From a virus: a stretch of 29,819 nt of DNA. The notes under the pieces were generated by a model. It ran no database searches. It had not been told where the DNA came from and saw nothing but the letters and a program-made list of their open reading frames with translations. Each line of letters starts with the position of its first letter. Within the stretch, counting starts at the first letter, position 1. Below are positions 14,944-22,401 of the stretch, piece after piece. A program made the position numbers and the translations under genes. The stretch spans positions 1 through 29,819 of the IMG/VR virus record IMGVR_UViG_3300028377_000039; one strand, 5' to 3'.

Positions 14944-15696
14944 ATGGAAATATTCACTAATGAAAGTACATTCAGAGGATCTTTGAAATACTTTAAACGT
15001 AAGACATTACAATTAAACCTTGAAGGGTTTCGGCTAGGTGATATTGAAGAGATAACCAACTTAGGCGTACTTGCTACTTATAAAAAGAACAATCAAAAGT
15101 ATCATATTTTCTACCTTTATAAAAATTTGAGAGGTAAGGGTATTTATGAAAAAATAATTCGGAGTAAAAAATGGAGGATAATAGTATCTGATCCAAAATA
15201 TTATGGATACTTTAAAAATAAGAAAATTGAATATATACCATTATTAGGGATTAATAAGTCTGCTGAATATCTTATAGCTTGTGACCATTATGGTGATAAG
15301 ACTGATGATAATGGGATACCTTTAGTTTATAAATTAGATATACGATTATATATACTAAAAGGTTTAGGTGGTTCTTATACAGCGATTAAATCAATGTGTT
15401 TGGATCAGACACTTAAATCACCACTCTTTAAATACGGATCAAGTGATGTAATACGGATATTAAATAACTATAGGACTGTTAAAGAATCATTAATAAGGAA
15501 TGAGATAATAAGACCTAGAGATGAAGATGTTAAAAAGATGGTAACATCAAATGAAATTCAAGAAAAAATAATTGAAGATTCTATTAACTCAAAGACATCA
15601 AGGGTTAAATTGAATAGGTGTCTATCATCTTTCGGTTTTAACACTAGTATTTTTCAATATTATAATATAAAAATTAAAAAGATTTGTAAGGTATGA
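14944..15696 (+). CDS. hypothetical protein, possibly a degenerate HD domain
   Basis: The 250 residues start one base after the nucleotidyltransferase stop, so expression is probably coupled. Residues about 60-100 form a strand-helix pattern (YHIFYLYKNLRGKGIYEKII). Residues about 112-170 loosely resemble RelA/SpoT-type HD hydrolases: ACDHYGDKTDDNGIPLVYKL aligns with their A-H-x-G-Q-x-D-x-x-G-x-P segment, and FKYGSSDVIRILNNYR with the later FG-x-x-V helix. The HD metal ligands themselves are not evident, so an active hydrolase is unlikely. The assignment is weak. Confidence 0.5.
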   Translation: MEIFTNESTFRGSLKYFKRKTLQLNLEGFRLGDIEEITNLGVLATYKKNNQKYHIFYLYKNLRGKGIYEKIIRSKKWRIIVSDPKYYGYFKNKKIEYIPLLGINKSAEYLIACDHYGDKTDDNGIPLVYKLDIRLYILKGLGGSYTAIKSMCLDQTLKSPLFKYGSSDVIRILNNYRTVKESLIRNEIIRPRDEDVKKMVTSNEIQEKIIEDSINSKTSRVKLNRCLSSFGFNTSIFQYYNIKIKKICKV

Positions 15697-15703
15697 TGAA
15701 TAA

Positions 15704-15943
15704 TCATTTTTTATTAATTACCATATCAATATATTTTTGTTTTAATTTTAATAGTTGGTCAGTAATTTCGTCCTCTGTATAATCATGTAAACCAAAAAAG
15801 TGTTTTTTTATTTTCAAGTGGTTTATTTCAATAAGATCTTTGAAATCTGGTATATCATTGCAGAACTTAACATACCACTTCATGTGGTGTTCCGTTATTT
15901 CGAATAACAAATTTGTTTGTTCTATTGTAAATTCCATAATCAT
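15704..15943 (-). CDS. hypothetical protein, 79 aa
   Basis: This helical protein begins MIMEFTIEQTNLLFEITEHH and ends KLKQKYIDMVINKK. Its ATG overlaps the upstream gene's stop (ATGA), which marks it as the last gene of a three-gene leftward operon. There are no motifs beyond His/Lys-rich helices. Confidence 0.55.
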   Translation of the reverse strand: MIMEFTIEQTNLLFEITEHHMKWYVKFCNDIPDFKDLIEINHLKIKKHFFGLHDYTEDEITDQLLKLKQKYIDMVINKK

Positions 15944-16710
15944 TCATTCCAAAAATAATAATCATTAAGTTTACCGTTATAATCAAAATCATCATTTTGT
16001 AATAAATCACTAATTACCTTAATTATATGGTCAGTATCAATATTAATCTCCTTTAATAAATCTTCTTTTTCTCCTAAGATACTTTTTAAATTAATTTTAA
16101 AATCAACATCTTTCATATCTATTGTTTTATCATAAATTCTATCTAATATTAGATCTTTGAAATTACCCATAATCACTTCTATATCTTTATCTGATAATAC
16201 CAAAATTCTTAAACTACCATTTGAGTGTTTTATTTCATAGGTATGTTTATCTAAATCTATAACACTTACATGACCTAAAGATATTCTATATTTATCACAT
16301 ATTGATTTCTCATATTCTATATTTGATTTCTCAATATTTTCAAAAATAGGATGTGTCCAAAAAGATGTATTATCATCTTCTTCAATATCGGGTGATTCAA
16401 ACCCAGATTTGACATTTCCCTGTTTCGTATAATTCAAGAAGCTAGTTTCAAAGCTCTCAAATTTGAGTACACCATCTTTTTCCATACCATGTCTATCATC
16501 TACAACATCTGTTATGATCTTTTCTATTTTCATAATATTATTTAAATCATTCCTATCTATAAATTTTCTCAAACCAATACTCCCAGGCTTTAAATACCTT
16601 TTTAAAGAAGACGGTTTAATTTTCCATGACTCAAAATATGAATCTATTAATTCATTAATTTTATCATAAAAATCATTTATATTATCTGGAGTTATTTTAA
16701 TTTTTTTCAT
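15940..16710 (-). CDS. hypothetical protein, 256 aa
   Basis: This charged protein has Lys/Asp/Ile-rich helices at both ends and a central strand-rich region (KYRISLGHVSVIDLDKHTYE, then SLRILVLSDKDIEVIMG). It begins MKKIKITPDNINDFYDKINE, which looks like a genuine phage N-terminus. It is the middle gene of a leftward trio, 12 bases from the upstream gene and overlapping the downstream one by four. No family was recognised. Confidence 0.6.
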   Translation of the reverse strand: MKKIKITPDNINDFYDKINELIDSYFESWKIKPSSLKRYLKPGSIGLRKFIDRNDLNNIMKIEKIITDVVDDRHGMEKDGVLKFESFETSFLNYTKQGNVKSGFESPDIEEDDNTSFWTHPIFENIEKSNIEYEKSICDKYRISLGHVSVIDLDKHTYEIKHSNGSLRILVLSDKDIEVIMGNFKDLILDRIYDKTIDMKDVDFKINLKSILGEKEDLLKEINIDTDHIIKVISDLLQNDDFDYNGKLNDYYFWNE

Positions 16711-16722
16711 ATATAAGAGTCG

Positions 16723-17328
16723 TTATTTTTTAAATCCTAATTGTTTTGATCTATGGTTGAAAATTTCAGCTATCTTTTTAAGTGTTTTTTTAGAATATAA
16801 TTTTGTTGATAATTCAGAACCAATGGAATTATATAATGATAATATTTTTTCCGCTGATAACGCTCGGTAAAAAGCTTTCTCTCCATTTTTTATTTTATCA
16901 GCTTGATTTTGGGTTATTTCTATAGCCTTATCATGATCCCCATCAGCCCTTCTAATTATATCATCTATCCTTTTATCATGTTTTTTTAACATTGAAAGAG
17001 ACTGGTGTTCATTTAATATATTTTCATATTTAGATATATTATTATCCAACCCATTAAACTTAGCTTCTTGTAAAACTTTCAAGGAATCCATTACATCTTT
17101 ATCTTTAAATAAATCCACAATAGCACTAATAAACACATCCTTACCAACGATTTTAATAGTTCCTTCAAGTATAGGATCGATTGGTCCCTCTATTCTAATT
17201 TTCAAAAAATCATTAATTAGTTTACTTATAGTATATTTCAGAGTTCTTTCTTCCAAGTCACCTTCCTCTTCTTTGATTTCTGGCTTTTGGTTTACTTTTG
17301 ATTTTGTTATTTTACTGAATTTATTCAT
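16723..17328 (-). CDS. hypothetical helical protein, 201 aa
   Basis: The first gene of the leftward trio. After a basic and acidic N-terminal stretch (MNKFSKITKSKVNQKPEIKE), the protein is almost entirely helical. Likely coiled segments are KVLQEAKFNGLDNNISKYEN and KHDKRIDDIIRRADGDHDKA. It ends NHRSKQLGFKK. A TTTAATATATA element lies 23 bases upstream (17351-17361). Function unknown; a structural or scaffold-like role is only one possibility. Confidence 0.6.
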   Translation of the reverse strand: MNKFSKITKSKVNQKPEIKEEEGDLEERTLKYTISKLINDFLKIRIEGPIDPILEGTIKIVGKDVFISAIVDLFKDKDVMDSLKVLQEAKFNGLDNNISKYENILNEHQSLSMLKKHDKRIDDIIRRADGDHDKAIEITQNQADKIKNGEKAFYRALSAEKILSLYNSIGSELSTKLYSKKTLKKIAEIFNHRSKQLGFKK

Positions 17329-17350
17329 ATAAATAATTATTTTTATATAA

Positions 17351-17361
17351 TATATATTAAA
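17351..17361 (-). promoter_or_regulatory. TTTAATATATA motif upstream of leftward operon
   Basis: An 11-base partial copy of the 13-mer motif on the minus strand, 23 bases before the ATG at 17328. It is in the right position to start the three-gene leftward operon. Confidence 0.3.
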
Positions 17362-17393
17362 TAAACTTTTTTAAATTGTGTGATATAATTATT

Positions 17394-18134
17394 ATGTTTA
17401 CTAAAAAAATATTTATTGATAGAATAAAGGAAATTAATCCAGTGCCACTTTCTATATTATGGATAATACTCTTGTGTTTTATGATGATAGGGTATAGTAT
17501 GAGAGAAAAGGAAATATATAATTTGGAAGATTATGTAGTAGAAAATAGGGATAAATACATCACTTCTTTAGATCATAAAGATTCCATCATTTCAAGTAAG
17601 AACCATGAAATAGATTCTTTAGAAGATTATTTAGATTCTAAAGAATATTTGGAATTTTTAATTTATAAGGAAGCTCATTTAGATGATTTTAAAGTTAATT
17701 TATCTAGAGTTGATTATAAAACATTAAACCTAATGGTGGAGCAAGCTGATAAATATAATATACCATATACTATATATTTTAGGTTAATTGATATGGAATC
17801 CGGTTTTTCATTTATACCTAACAAATCATCTGGAGCATTTGGATATATGCAATTAATGCCACAGACTTTCAGATCATATTACAATAAACTTAATTTAACC
17901 GGTGGTCACACAAGGGAAAATAACATTATAATAGGTAGTTATAAACTAAATAAGAATTATAAAAAATGGAGATGTAGGGGTAAAAAGGATTGTATGTCTT
18001 GGGAATATACTTTAGCTGAATATAATACAGGAGAAGGTAAAATGCAGATAAAGAAAGAGGGTAAAGTTGTGGGATTTTATATCCCATCATATACAAAAGG
18101 TTATATCAGTTACATAATGAGATATTATAATTAA
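17394..18134 (+). CDS. membrane-anchored SLT lytic transglycosylase
   Basis: I use the ATG at 17394, because the frame also extends to a TTG six codons upstream that is less likely. The 246-residue protein has one membrane helix (about 17-34, PLSILWIILLCFMMIGY), then a charged, probably coiled stalk (about 38-110), then an SLT goose-lysozyme-like domain. The catalytic Glu135 is in DMESGF, GAFGYMQLMP spans 147-156, and AEYNTG spans 208-213. Such enzymes cut the glycan strands of peptidoglycan. The anchor and stalk place the active site in the periplasm, fitting a lysis enzyme or a wall-remodelling factor. No holin is clearly next to it. Confidence 0.88.
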   Translation: MFTKKIFIDRIKEINPVPLSILWIILLCFMMIGYSMREKEIYNLEDYVVENRDKYITSLDHKDSIISSKNHEIDSLEDYLDSKEYLEFLIYKEAHLDDFKVNLSRVDYKTLNLMVEQADKYNIPYTIYFRLIDMESGFSFIPNKSSGAFGYMQLMPQTFRSYYNKLNLTGGHTRENNIIIGSYKLNKNYKKWRCRGKKDCMSWEYTLAEYNTGEGKMQIKKEGKVVGFYIPSYTKGYISYIMRYYN

Positions 18135-18152
18135 ATAAAATTAAAGAAAATT

Positions 18153-18443
18153 ATGGGTTTAATGGAAGAATATAAAAAAGACATGGATACTTCATCTGAA
18201 TGGACTACATATATAGAATGGTTAGAAGAGAGAACTAAACGTATTGAAAATAAATATGAGAATTCCTTATCTGCTTTACTATCTATTTATGATAGTTTAA
18301 AACTACATGATAATGGGCAATTATTTAATGATGATGAGACATTAACTCAAATAATGTTTCGTAAAATGAAAGGTTATAATGTTGATCTAAATAAAGAATT
18401 AAATTTCACTCACTTAAAACCCACAAAAAAACAACTTCATTAA
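18153..18443 (+). CDS. hypothetical coiled-coil protein, 96 aa
   Basis: This acidic helical protein contains MEEYKKDMDTSSEWTTYIEW, then LEERTKRIENKYENSL. The TYIEWLEE segment recalls the 44-residue protein at 31-165. The gene sits 18 bases after the transglycosylase and may be expressed with it. No domain was recognised. Confidence 0.55.
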   Translation: MGLMEEYKKDMDTSSEWTTYIEWLEERTKRIENKYENSLSALLSIYDSLKLHDNGQLFNDDETLTQIMFRKMKGYNVDLNKELNFTHLKPTKKQLH

Positions 18444-18480
18444 TTATTTTATTAAAATTCCCATGGAAGTAGTATGGAAA

Positions 18481-18493
18481 TTTAATATATAAA
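18481..18493 (+). promoter_or_regulatory. TTTAATATATAAA start-proximal motif
   Basis: An exact plus-strand copy of the 13-mer, four bases before the ATG at 18498. Having the same motif on both strands, always facing a start codon, argues that it is functional. Confidence 0.45.
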
Positions 18494-18497
18494 TCTA

Positions 18498-19409
18498 ATG
18501 GGTAACTCAATTTTAAATACTAAAGAATATTGGAATAATCATGATGTGGAATACATTTTAAATCAAAAAATGCTTATAAATGAAGATAATGCTTATGTTC
18601 CTAGATTCAGTTTGAAGGATATAGAAATATTTAGTGATGTTCCAGTGAATAAACCATTGAAACCATCAAAAGATCTTTTAATTAAAGCTATTCAATATGG
18701 TATGATATTCCTTATTAACTATAAAGGTGCAGAAGATGATCACTTCTCCGGTCACGAAAGGGTTATATATCCAATGGTACTTGGTAAATCATCAAAGCAG
18801 AAATATTTATTAAGAGGTCACCATTTAAATGGTTGGTCAGTCTCACAAAACAGACACGTTAATAAAGTATGGAGGTTATTCAGGGTAGATAGGATACTTT
18901 CAATGACCTTTACTGGATCGTTTTATAGATTACCCCCTGATGGATATAAGATTAACGATAAGGGGATGATAGGTGGTATAATTGCTAAAGCAGATTTCAA
19001 TAGAATAAGGAAAAATCAACAAACATTAGTTAATAAAGAGAAAATACAAAGTAAAGAAGAAGTTAGTTTAGAAAAAGATGGTAAGAAATTTGCTATAGTG
19101 AAAGCTAAAGATACTGATAGTATCTTAGATCTAAATGATGTGTTTGATAATCAATATGTGGAAAATTCCAAAGATATCGACAATCTTAGAATAAGTTTTC
19201 TTAAAAGTGTTTATGGTAATAAATATGCTGCTATGTTAGGAGCGATTGGTAAACCAGGAAATACTATTAAATTAATAGACTCTGATAACAATAAGACCGT
19301 GGGTACGTATAGGGTTTTAGATAGTGTGGATGGATCATCTTTAAAAAAGATCAAAAGGGTTAAAGGTAATTCTAAATATGATCTTTATATTTTCGATAAG
19401 AAGGTTTAA
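18498..19409 (+). CDS. WYL-like domain protein
   Basis: This 303-residue protein contains a WYL-type ligand-sensing fold at about 65-150: AIQYGMIFLINYKG, then RVIYPMVLGKSSKQKYLLRG, YHLNGW-like HHLNGWSVSQ, and VWRLFRVDRILSMTFTGSFY. That matches the WYL order of strand, Arg-x-Ile-x-Pro, Tyr-Leu, and Phe/Arg-x-Asp-Arg-Ile. WYL domains often bind nucleic acid or nucleotides and control transcription or defence genes. No helix-turn-helix is visible. The C-terminal half is unassigned and ends with strands (GTYRVLDSVDGSSLKKIKRV). The stop abuts the 3' end of the leftward HAD gene with no gap. Confidence 0.65.
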   Translation: MGNSILNTKEYWNNHDVEYILNQKMLINEDNAYVPRFSLKDIEIFSDVPVNKPLKPSKDLLIKAIQYGMIFLINYKGAEDDHFSGHERVIYPMVLGKSSKQKYLLRGHHLNGWSVSQNRHVNKVWRLFRVDRILSMTFTGSFYRLPPDGYKINDKGMIGGIIAKADFNRIRKNQQTLVNKEKIQSKEEVSLEKDGKKFAIVKAKDTDSILDLNDVFDNQYVENSKDIDNLRISFLKSVYGNKYAAMLGAIGKPGNTIKLIDSDNNKTVGTYRVLDSVDGSSLKKIKRVKGNSKYDLYIFDKKV

Positions 19410-19967
19410 TTACATACTATAAGAAACATCTCCTTTATAATCACTATTAATCCCTACTCCTTTAAATGATTCTAAGATATCGATAACTTTTAATAAAGTA
19501 TCATCATCACACCCATTATACTTTCTGATGTTTAAAACATTACCATCATAAGCACAGTTTGGCTCACTATCTATGAATAATATATCTTCTTTATTATATC
19601 CCTTTATTTTATTAATACTTTTTATTCTATGCGTCCCATAACCAAATCCGCAAATTTCATAATGTCTGAGTGTGCATTTTTTTATTGAATATGAAAATTC
19701 TATTTTATCTTTAATTCCTAAAACATCAATTGTACCATCTATATAATCTTTATGTTTAGAAGATGACCATATACCAACTTTAAAATTATTAAATAGATAT
19801 TTAAAGAATGTATCAAGGTGGTTTCGTTTACAAGTTAAAGCCTCCCCATTTAATATTTTAGCCCCATTCATTACTTGTTGATAACTAGGTAATTCTATAC
19901 TAGGATATATTGTATTTATTATAACATTTTCTAAATCTAATATGATTATTTTATTATTATCGGACAT
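19410..19967 (-). CDS. HAD-superfamily, FCP1/SCP-like phosphatase
   Basis: The 185 residues follow the HAD order. Motif I is ILDLENVI (nucleophile Asp11, but with Glu13 where the second Asp is normal). Motif II is VGIWSSSKHKDY (Ser68-70). A Lys-rich segment HRIKSINKIKG holds motif III, and FIDSEPNCAYD (Asp133) holds motif IV. The order and the 'YNKEDILFID' wording resemble NLI-interacting/FCP1-type phosphatases. The Asp-to-Glu change could lower phosphatase activity or alter specificity. The substrate is unknown. It converges with the WYL-like gene. Confidence 0.7.
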   Translation of the reverse strand: MSDNNKIIILDLENVIINTIYPSIELPSYQQVMNGAKILNGEALTCKRNHLDTFFKYLFNNFKVGIWSSSKHKDYIDGTIDVLGIKDKIEFSYSIKKCTLRHYEICGFGYGTHRIKSINKIKGYNKEDILFIDSEPNCAYDGNVLNIRKYNGCDDDTLLKVIDILESFKGVGINSDYKGDVSYSM

Positions 19968-19983
19968 AATTTAAAATTTTGCA

Positions 19984-19996
19984 CTTAATATATAAA
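19984..19996 (+). promoter_or_regulatory. CTTAATATATAAA motif
   Basis: A 12-of-13 match to the recurrent motif, 29 bases before the ATG at 20026, in the divergent gap between a leftward and a rightward gene. Confidence 0.35.
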
Positions 19997-20025
19997 ATAA
20001 TAATAAGAAAACAAACAATAAAGAA

Positions 20026-20532
20026 ATGAAAAACATTAAAATAAATAGGATTGAAAGGTTTGGTGATTTTATTTTAGAGAAAGTTTATTTATATAAAACT
20101 ATTTTTAGTAAATATAACCTAATAGTAGATCCATTATCCAAAGTTGGTCATTTTAACTTAGATGTTAGGGGGTTTGGTGATGTTAAATTAGAAATAGAAA
20201 AATATGGCAAGGATGGTAATATTTTTATTATAAGAAATCCAAATATTAATATAGATGATGAGTTAAATATATTTAAAAATATAATAAATGATATTATTTA
20301 TATTCTTAATAAAAATAGGTTAGATTATAAATTCAATTTAATTGAGGTTAAAAAAGAAACACAATTGGATATTTATGCCTTAATTGAATGTGATATGGAT
20401 ATTAATATAGGGGAATTGGAAAAAATATCCCAAACAACAAAGATAGTGAATGCTAAAGTAACAGATAAAGAAGATTTGGATAAATTAGTTTATAAGACAT
20501 CTGGTGGAGGTGTTTCTTCATACAAAAAGTGA
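20026..20532 (+). CDS. hypothetical protein, 168 aa
   Basis: It begins MKNIKINRIERFGDFILEKV. The RFGDFILE segment is similar to the capsid-targeting-like starts, but placed a few residues later. The body alternates strands (FNLDVRGFGDVKLEIEKYG) and helices (DELNIFKNIINDIIYILN) and ends with a Gly/Ser-rich tail (TSGGGVSSYKK). No known family. The next gene converges from three bases away. Confidence 0.55.
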   Translation: MKNIKINRIERFGDFILEKVYLYKTIFSKYNLIVDPLSKVGHFNLDVRGFGDVKLEIEKYGKDGNIFIIRNPNINIDDELNIFKNIINDIIYILNKNRLDYKFNLIEVKKETQLDIYALIECDMDINIGELEKISQTTKIVNAKVTDKEDLDKLVYKTSGGGVSSYKK

Positions 20533-20535
20533 TAT

Positions 20536-20907
20536 TTATAAATATATAAACTCACCATCTTCCATATAATAATAAAGTTGGTATTCTTCATCAAGATAAA
20601 CTTCATGTAGGTTACCACTCACATCCCTATAATATAAATCTTCACCATTAGACCTGAACCCAACAGCAAACATCTCATCACCCTCAATATTTTTTAACCT
20701 ATTATTCAAGCTATCGATTTTTTCAATGACTATGGATTCATTATCTTTTATTAATCGGATTATATTTTTTTCTAATTGTTCTTCGGAATTACTTTTATGG
20801 TCTTGATATTCGTTATATATCCATCCTAATGCACCACATATTATTGTAATTGCAGTAGTTACTGATGCAATATGTACTATTTTTTTTGAGAATTTAGTTA
20901 ACGCCAT
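20536..20907 (-). CDS. single-pass membrane protein, 123 aa
   Basis: Residues about 10-31 (IVHIASVTTAITIICGALGW) form one membrane helix after a short basic N-terminus, so the protein is probably anchored with its bulk on the periplasmic side. A coiled helix follows (EEQLEKNIIRLIKDNESIVI), then a Tyr-rich beta C-terminus (LYYRDVSGNLHEVYL, ending in DGEFIYL). A spanin-like or membrane-remodelling role is conceivable from the topology, but no spanin signature is seen. A TTTAATATATA element is at 20932-20942. Confidence 0.6.
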   Translation of the reverse strand: MALTKFSKKIVHIASVTTAITIICGALGWIYNEYQDHKSNSEEQLEKNIIRLIKDNESIVIEKIDSLNNRLKNIEGDEMFAVGFRSNGEDLYYRDVSGNLHEVYLDEEYQLYYYMEDGEFIYL

Positions 20908-20931
20908 AATTTCTATTTTAATCTTATAATG

Positions 20932-20942
20932 TATATATTAAA
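20932..20942 (-). promoter_or_regulatory. TTTAATATATA motif
   Basis: A partial minus-strand copy of the recurrent motif, 24 bases upstream of the ATG at 20907. Confidence 0.3.
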
Positions 20943-21012
20943 AAACAAAATCATTATTTACTAAATAAAATAAGAAGATATAAACCAACTCATGTTTTGA
21001 AGATGAGATATG

Positions 21013-21040
21013 AATACTAAAAACAAAAGTATTATTTTTT
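21013..21040 (+). terminator. weak hairpin with T run
   Basis: AATACT (21013-21018) pairs with AGTATT (21028-21033), followed by ATTTTTT. The six-pair AT-rich stem is weak. It lies in the 170-base gap before the peptidase gene and could be an attenuator or chance. Confidence 0.2.
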
Positions 21041-21080
21041 ACTATACTATTAGTAAATGATGTAATAAAACAAAAGATAT

Positions 21081-22061
21081 ATGAATATTAAAGAAAAATT
21101 TATAGAACTAACTTCAAAAACGTATCCTCACCCACAGGATATTGAAGTATTAAAACTATTGCCTGATGGTCTAACAGAAGATCCATTTGGTAACTATTAT
21201 AAAGTAATAGGTGACTCAGACACTATATTCTCAGCTCATTTAGATACAGCAGACATGAACCAAAAAGATGTAACTCATATTTTTGATAAAGATGAGAATG
21301 GTGATGAATGGATAAGAACTGATGGCACTTCTATATTAGGAGCTGATGATAAAGCAGGTGTGGTAGTACTACTCTATATGATGGAGAATAAAGTACCAGG
21401 TATATATTACTTCTTTGTTGGTGAAGAAGTTGGATTAGTTGGGTCTGGTAGGTTATCAGATAACTTCGAAAAATTTAAATTTCTAAGTGATGTTAAACGA
21501 ATGGTTTCATTTGATCGTAGAGCATTTAATTCTATTATAAGTAGACAGATGGGTAGAAACTGCTGTTCAAAGGAATTCGTAAGTGATTTATCAGAACAAT
21601 ATGGTAAAAATGGATTGGTTATGACTGATGATCCCACTGGTATTTATACTGACTCTGCTATTTTTATAGATAAAATACCAGAGTGTACAAATATAAGTGT
21701 TGGTTATTTTAACGAACATACACATAGAGAGTGTCAGAATATTAGTTTCCTTGAAAGGTTATGTGAAGCTTCTATAAATGTTAAATGGGATGAATTAGAT
21801 ATAGGAAGAAGTTTAGGTATAGATGAAGATTTATATGATGAAAAAGAGGAAATAATTGAACATATAGAATCTTTAGAATTTATAAATGGGAAATCTATAC
21901 ATGAGGAAGATGGTAAATTATGTATATCATTAACAGTTGAAGATACTTCAAGTGAGGTTTTATTGACTGAAATAGAAGCTTTAGTAGAGACATTCAATAA
22001 ATTTAAAAGCGATATAGATGTTAAAGTAAATCAAAATACTATTGAAATACTTGTTGATTAA
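21081..22061 (+). CDS. zinc metallopeptidase, M20/M28/M42 (MH clan) type
   Basis: This 326-residue protein has the conserved metal-ligand order of di-zinc exopeptidases. His53 and Asp55 are in FSAHLDTA, Asp89 in ILGADDKAGVVVLL, Glu115-Glu116 in VGEEVG, Asp145 in VSFDRR, and a late His (213 or 215) in FNEHTHRECQN. The segment TDGTSILGADDKAG is closest to peptidase T-like enzymes. These enzymes trim short peptides in the cytoplasm. The usual dimerisation insert is short or absent, so it looks like a compact M28/M42-like form. It could finish peptides released by ClpCP. It leads a rightward run with the next two genes. Confidence 0.8.
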   Translation: MNIKEKFIELTSKTYPHPQDIEVLKLLPDGLTEDPFGNYYKVIGDSDTIFSAHLDTADMNQKDVTHIFDKDENGDEWIRTDGTSILGADDKAGVVVLLYMMENKVPGIYYFFVGEEVGLVGSGRLSDNFEKFKFLSDVKRMVSFDRRAFNSIISRQMGRNCCSKEFVSDLSEQYGKNGLVMTDDPTGIYTDSAIFIDKIPECTNISVGYFNEHTHRECQNISFLERLCEASINVKWDELDIGRSLGIDEDLYDEKEEIIEHIESLEFINGKSIHEEDGKLCISLTVEDTSSEVLLTEIEALVETFNKFKSDIDVKVNQNTIEILVD

Positions 22062-22073
22062 TTAATTAAATAT

Positions 22074-22370
22074 ATGGGAAAATTACAAAGGGATGAATTT
22101 ATAACTAATAAATTAAAAGAATTAATTCATCAATTCGAAGATATAAAAATTCGTTACGAATTTAAAAAGAGTACAAACGTTCATTTAGTTGAAGTATTAC
22201 CATTTGCCCTATTTGATAATAATACTGAATATATCTTAAAAGAGTGTGAAATTCAAGATAGGTTTGAAGATCTATTTGGATGTGATACAGATGAAGAATT
22301 GTTATTTATATCAGATAACTCTTTAAATGAAATTGAAGAATCTGAAGGAATTAAGATACTGGATGATTAA
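22074..22370 (+). CDS. hypothetical acidic protein, 98 aa
   Basis: It begins MGKLQRDEFITNKLKELIHQ, has a strand-rich centre (KIRYEFKKSTNVHLVEVLPF) and an acidic C-terminus (SLNEIEESEGIKILDD). It starts 12 bases after the peptidase gene. No motif was recognised. Confidence 0.6.
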   Translation: MGKLQRDEFITNKLKELIHQFEDIKIRYEFKKSTNVHLVEVLPFALFDNNTEYILKECEIQDRFEDLFGCDTDEELLFISDNSLNEIEESEGIKILDD

Positions 22371-22389
22371 GGAATGACTTATATATAAT

Positions 22390-22398
22390 AATATATAA
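22390..22398 (+). promoter_or_regulatory. AATATATAA core motif
   Basis: The core of the recurrent motif, three bases before the ATG at 22402. The same spacing and core occur at 24280-24288 before the ATG at 24292. Confidence 0.35.
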
Positions 22399-22401
22399 GT
22401 C

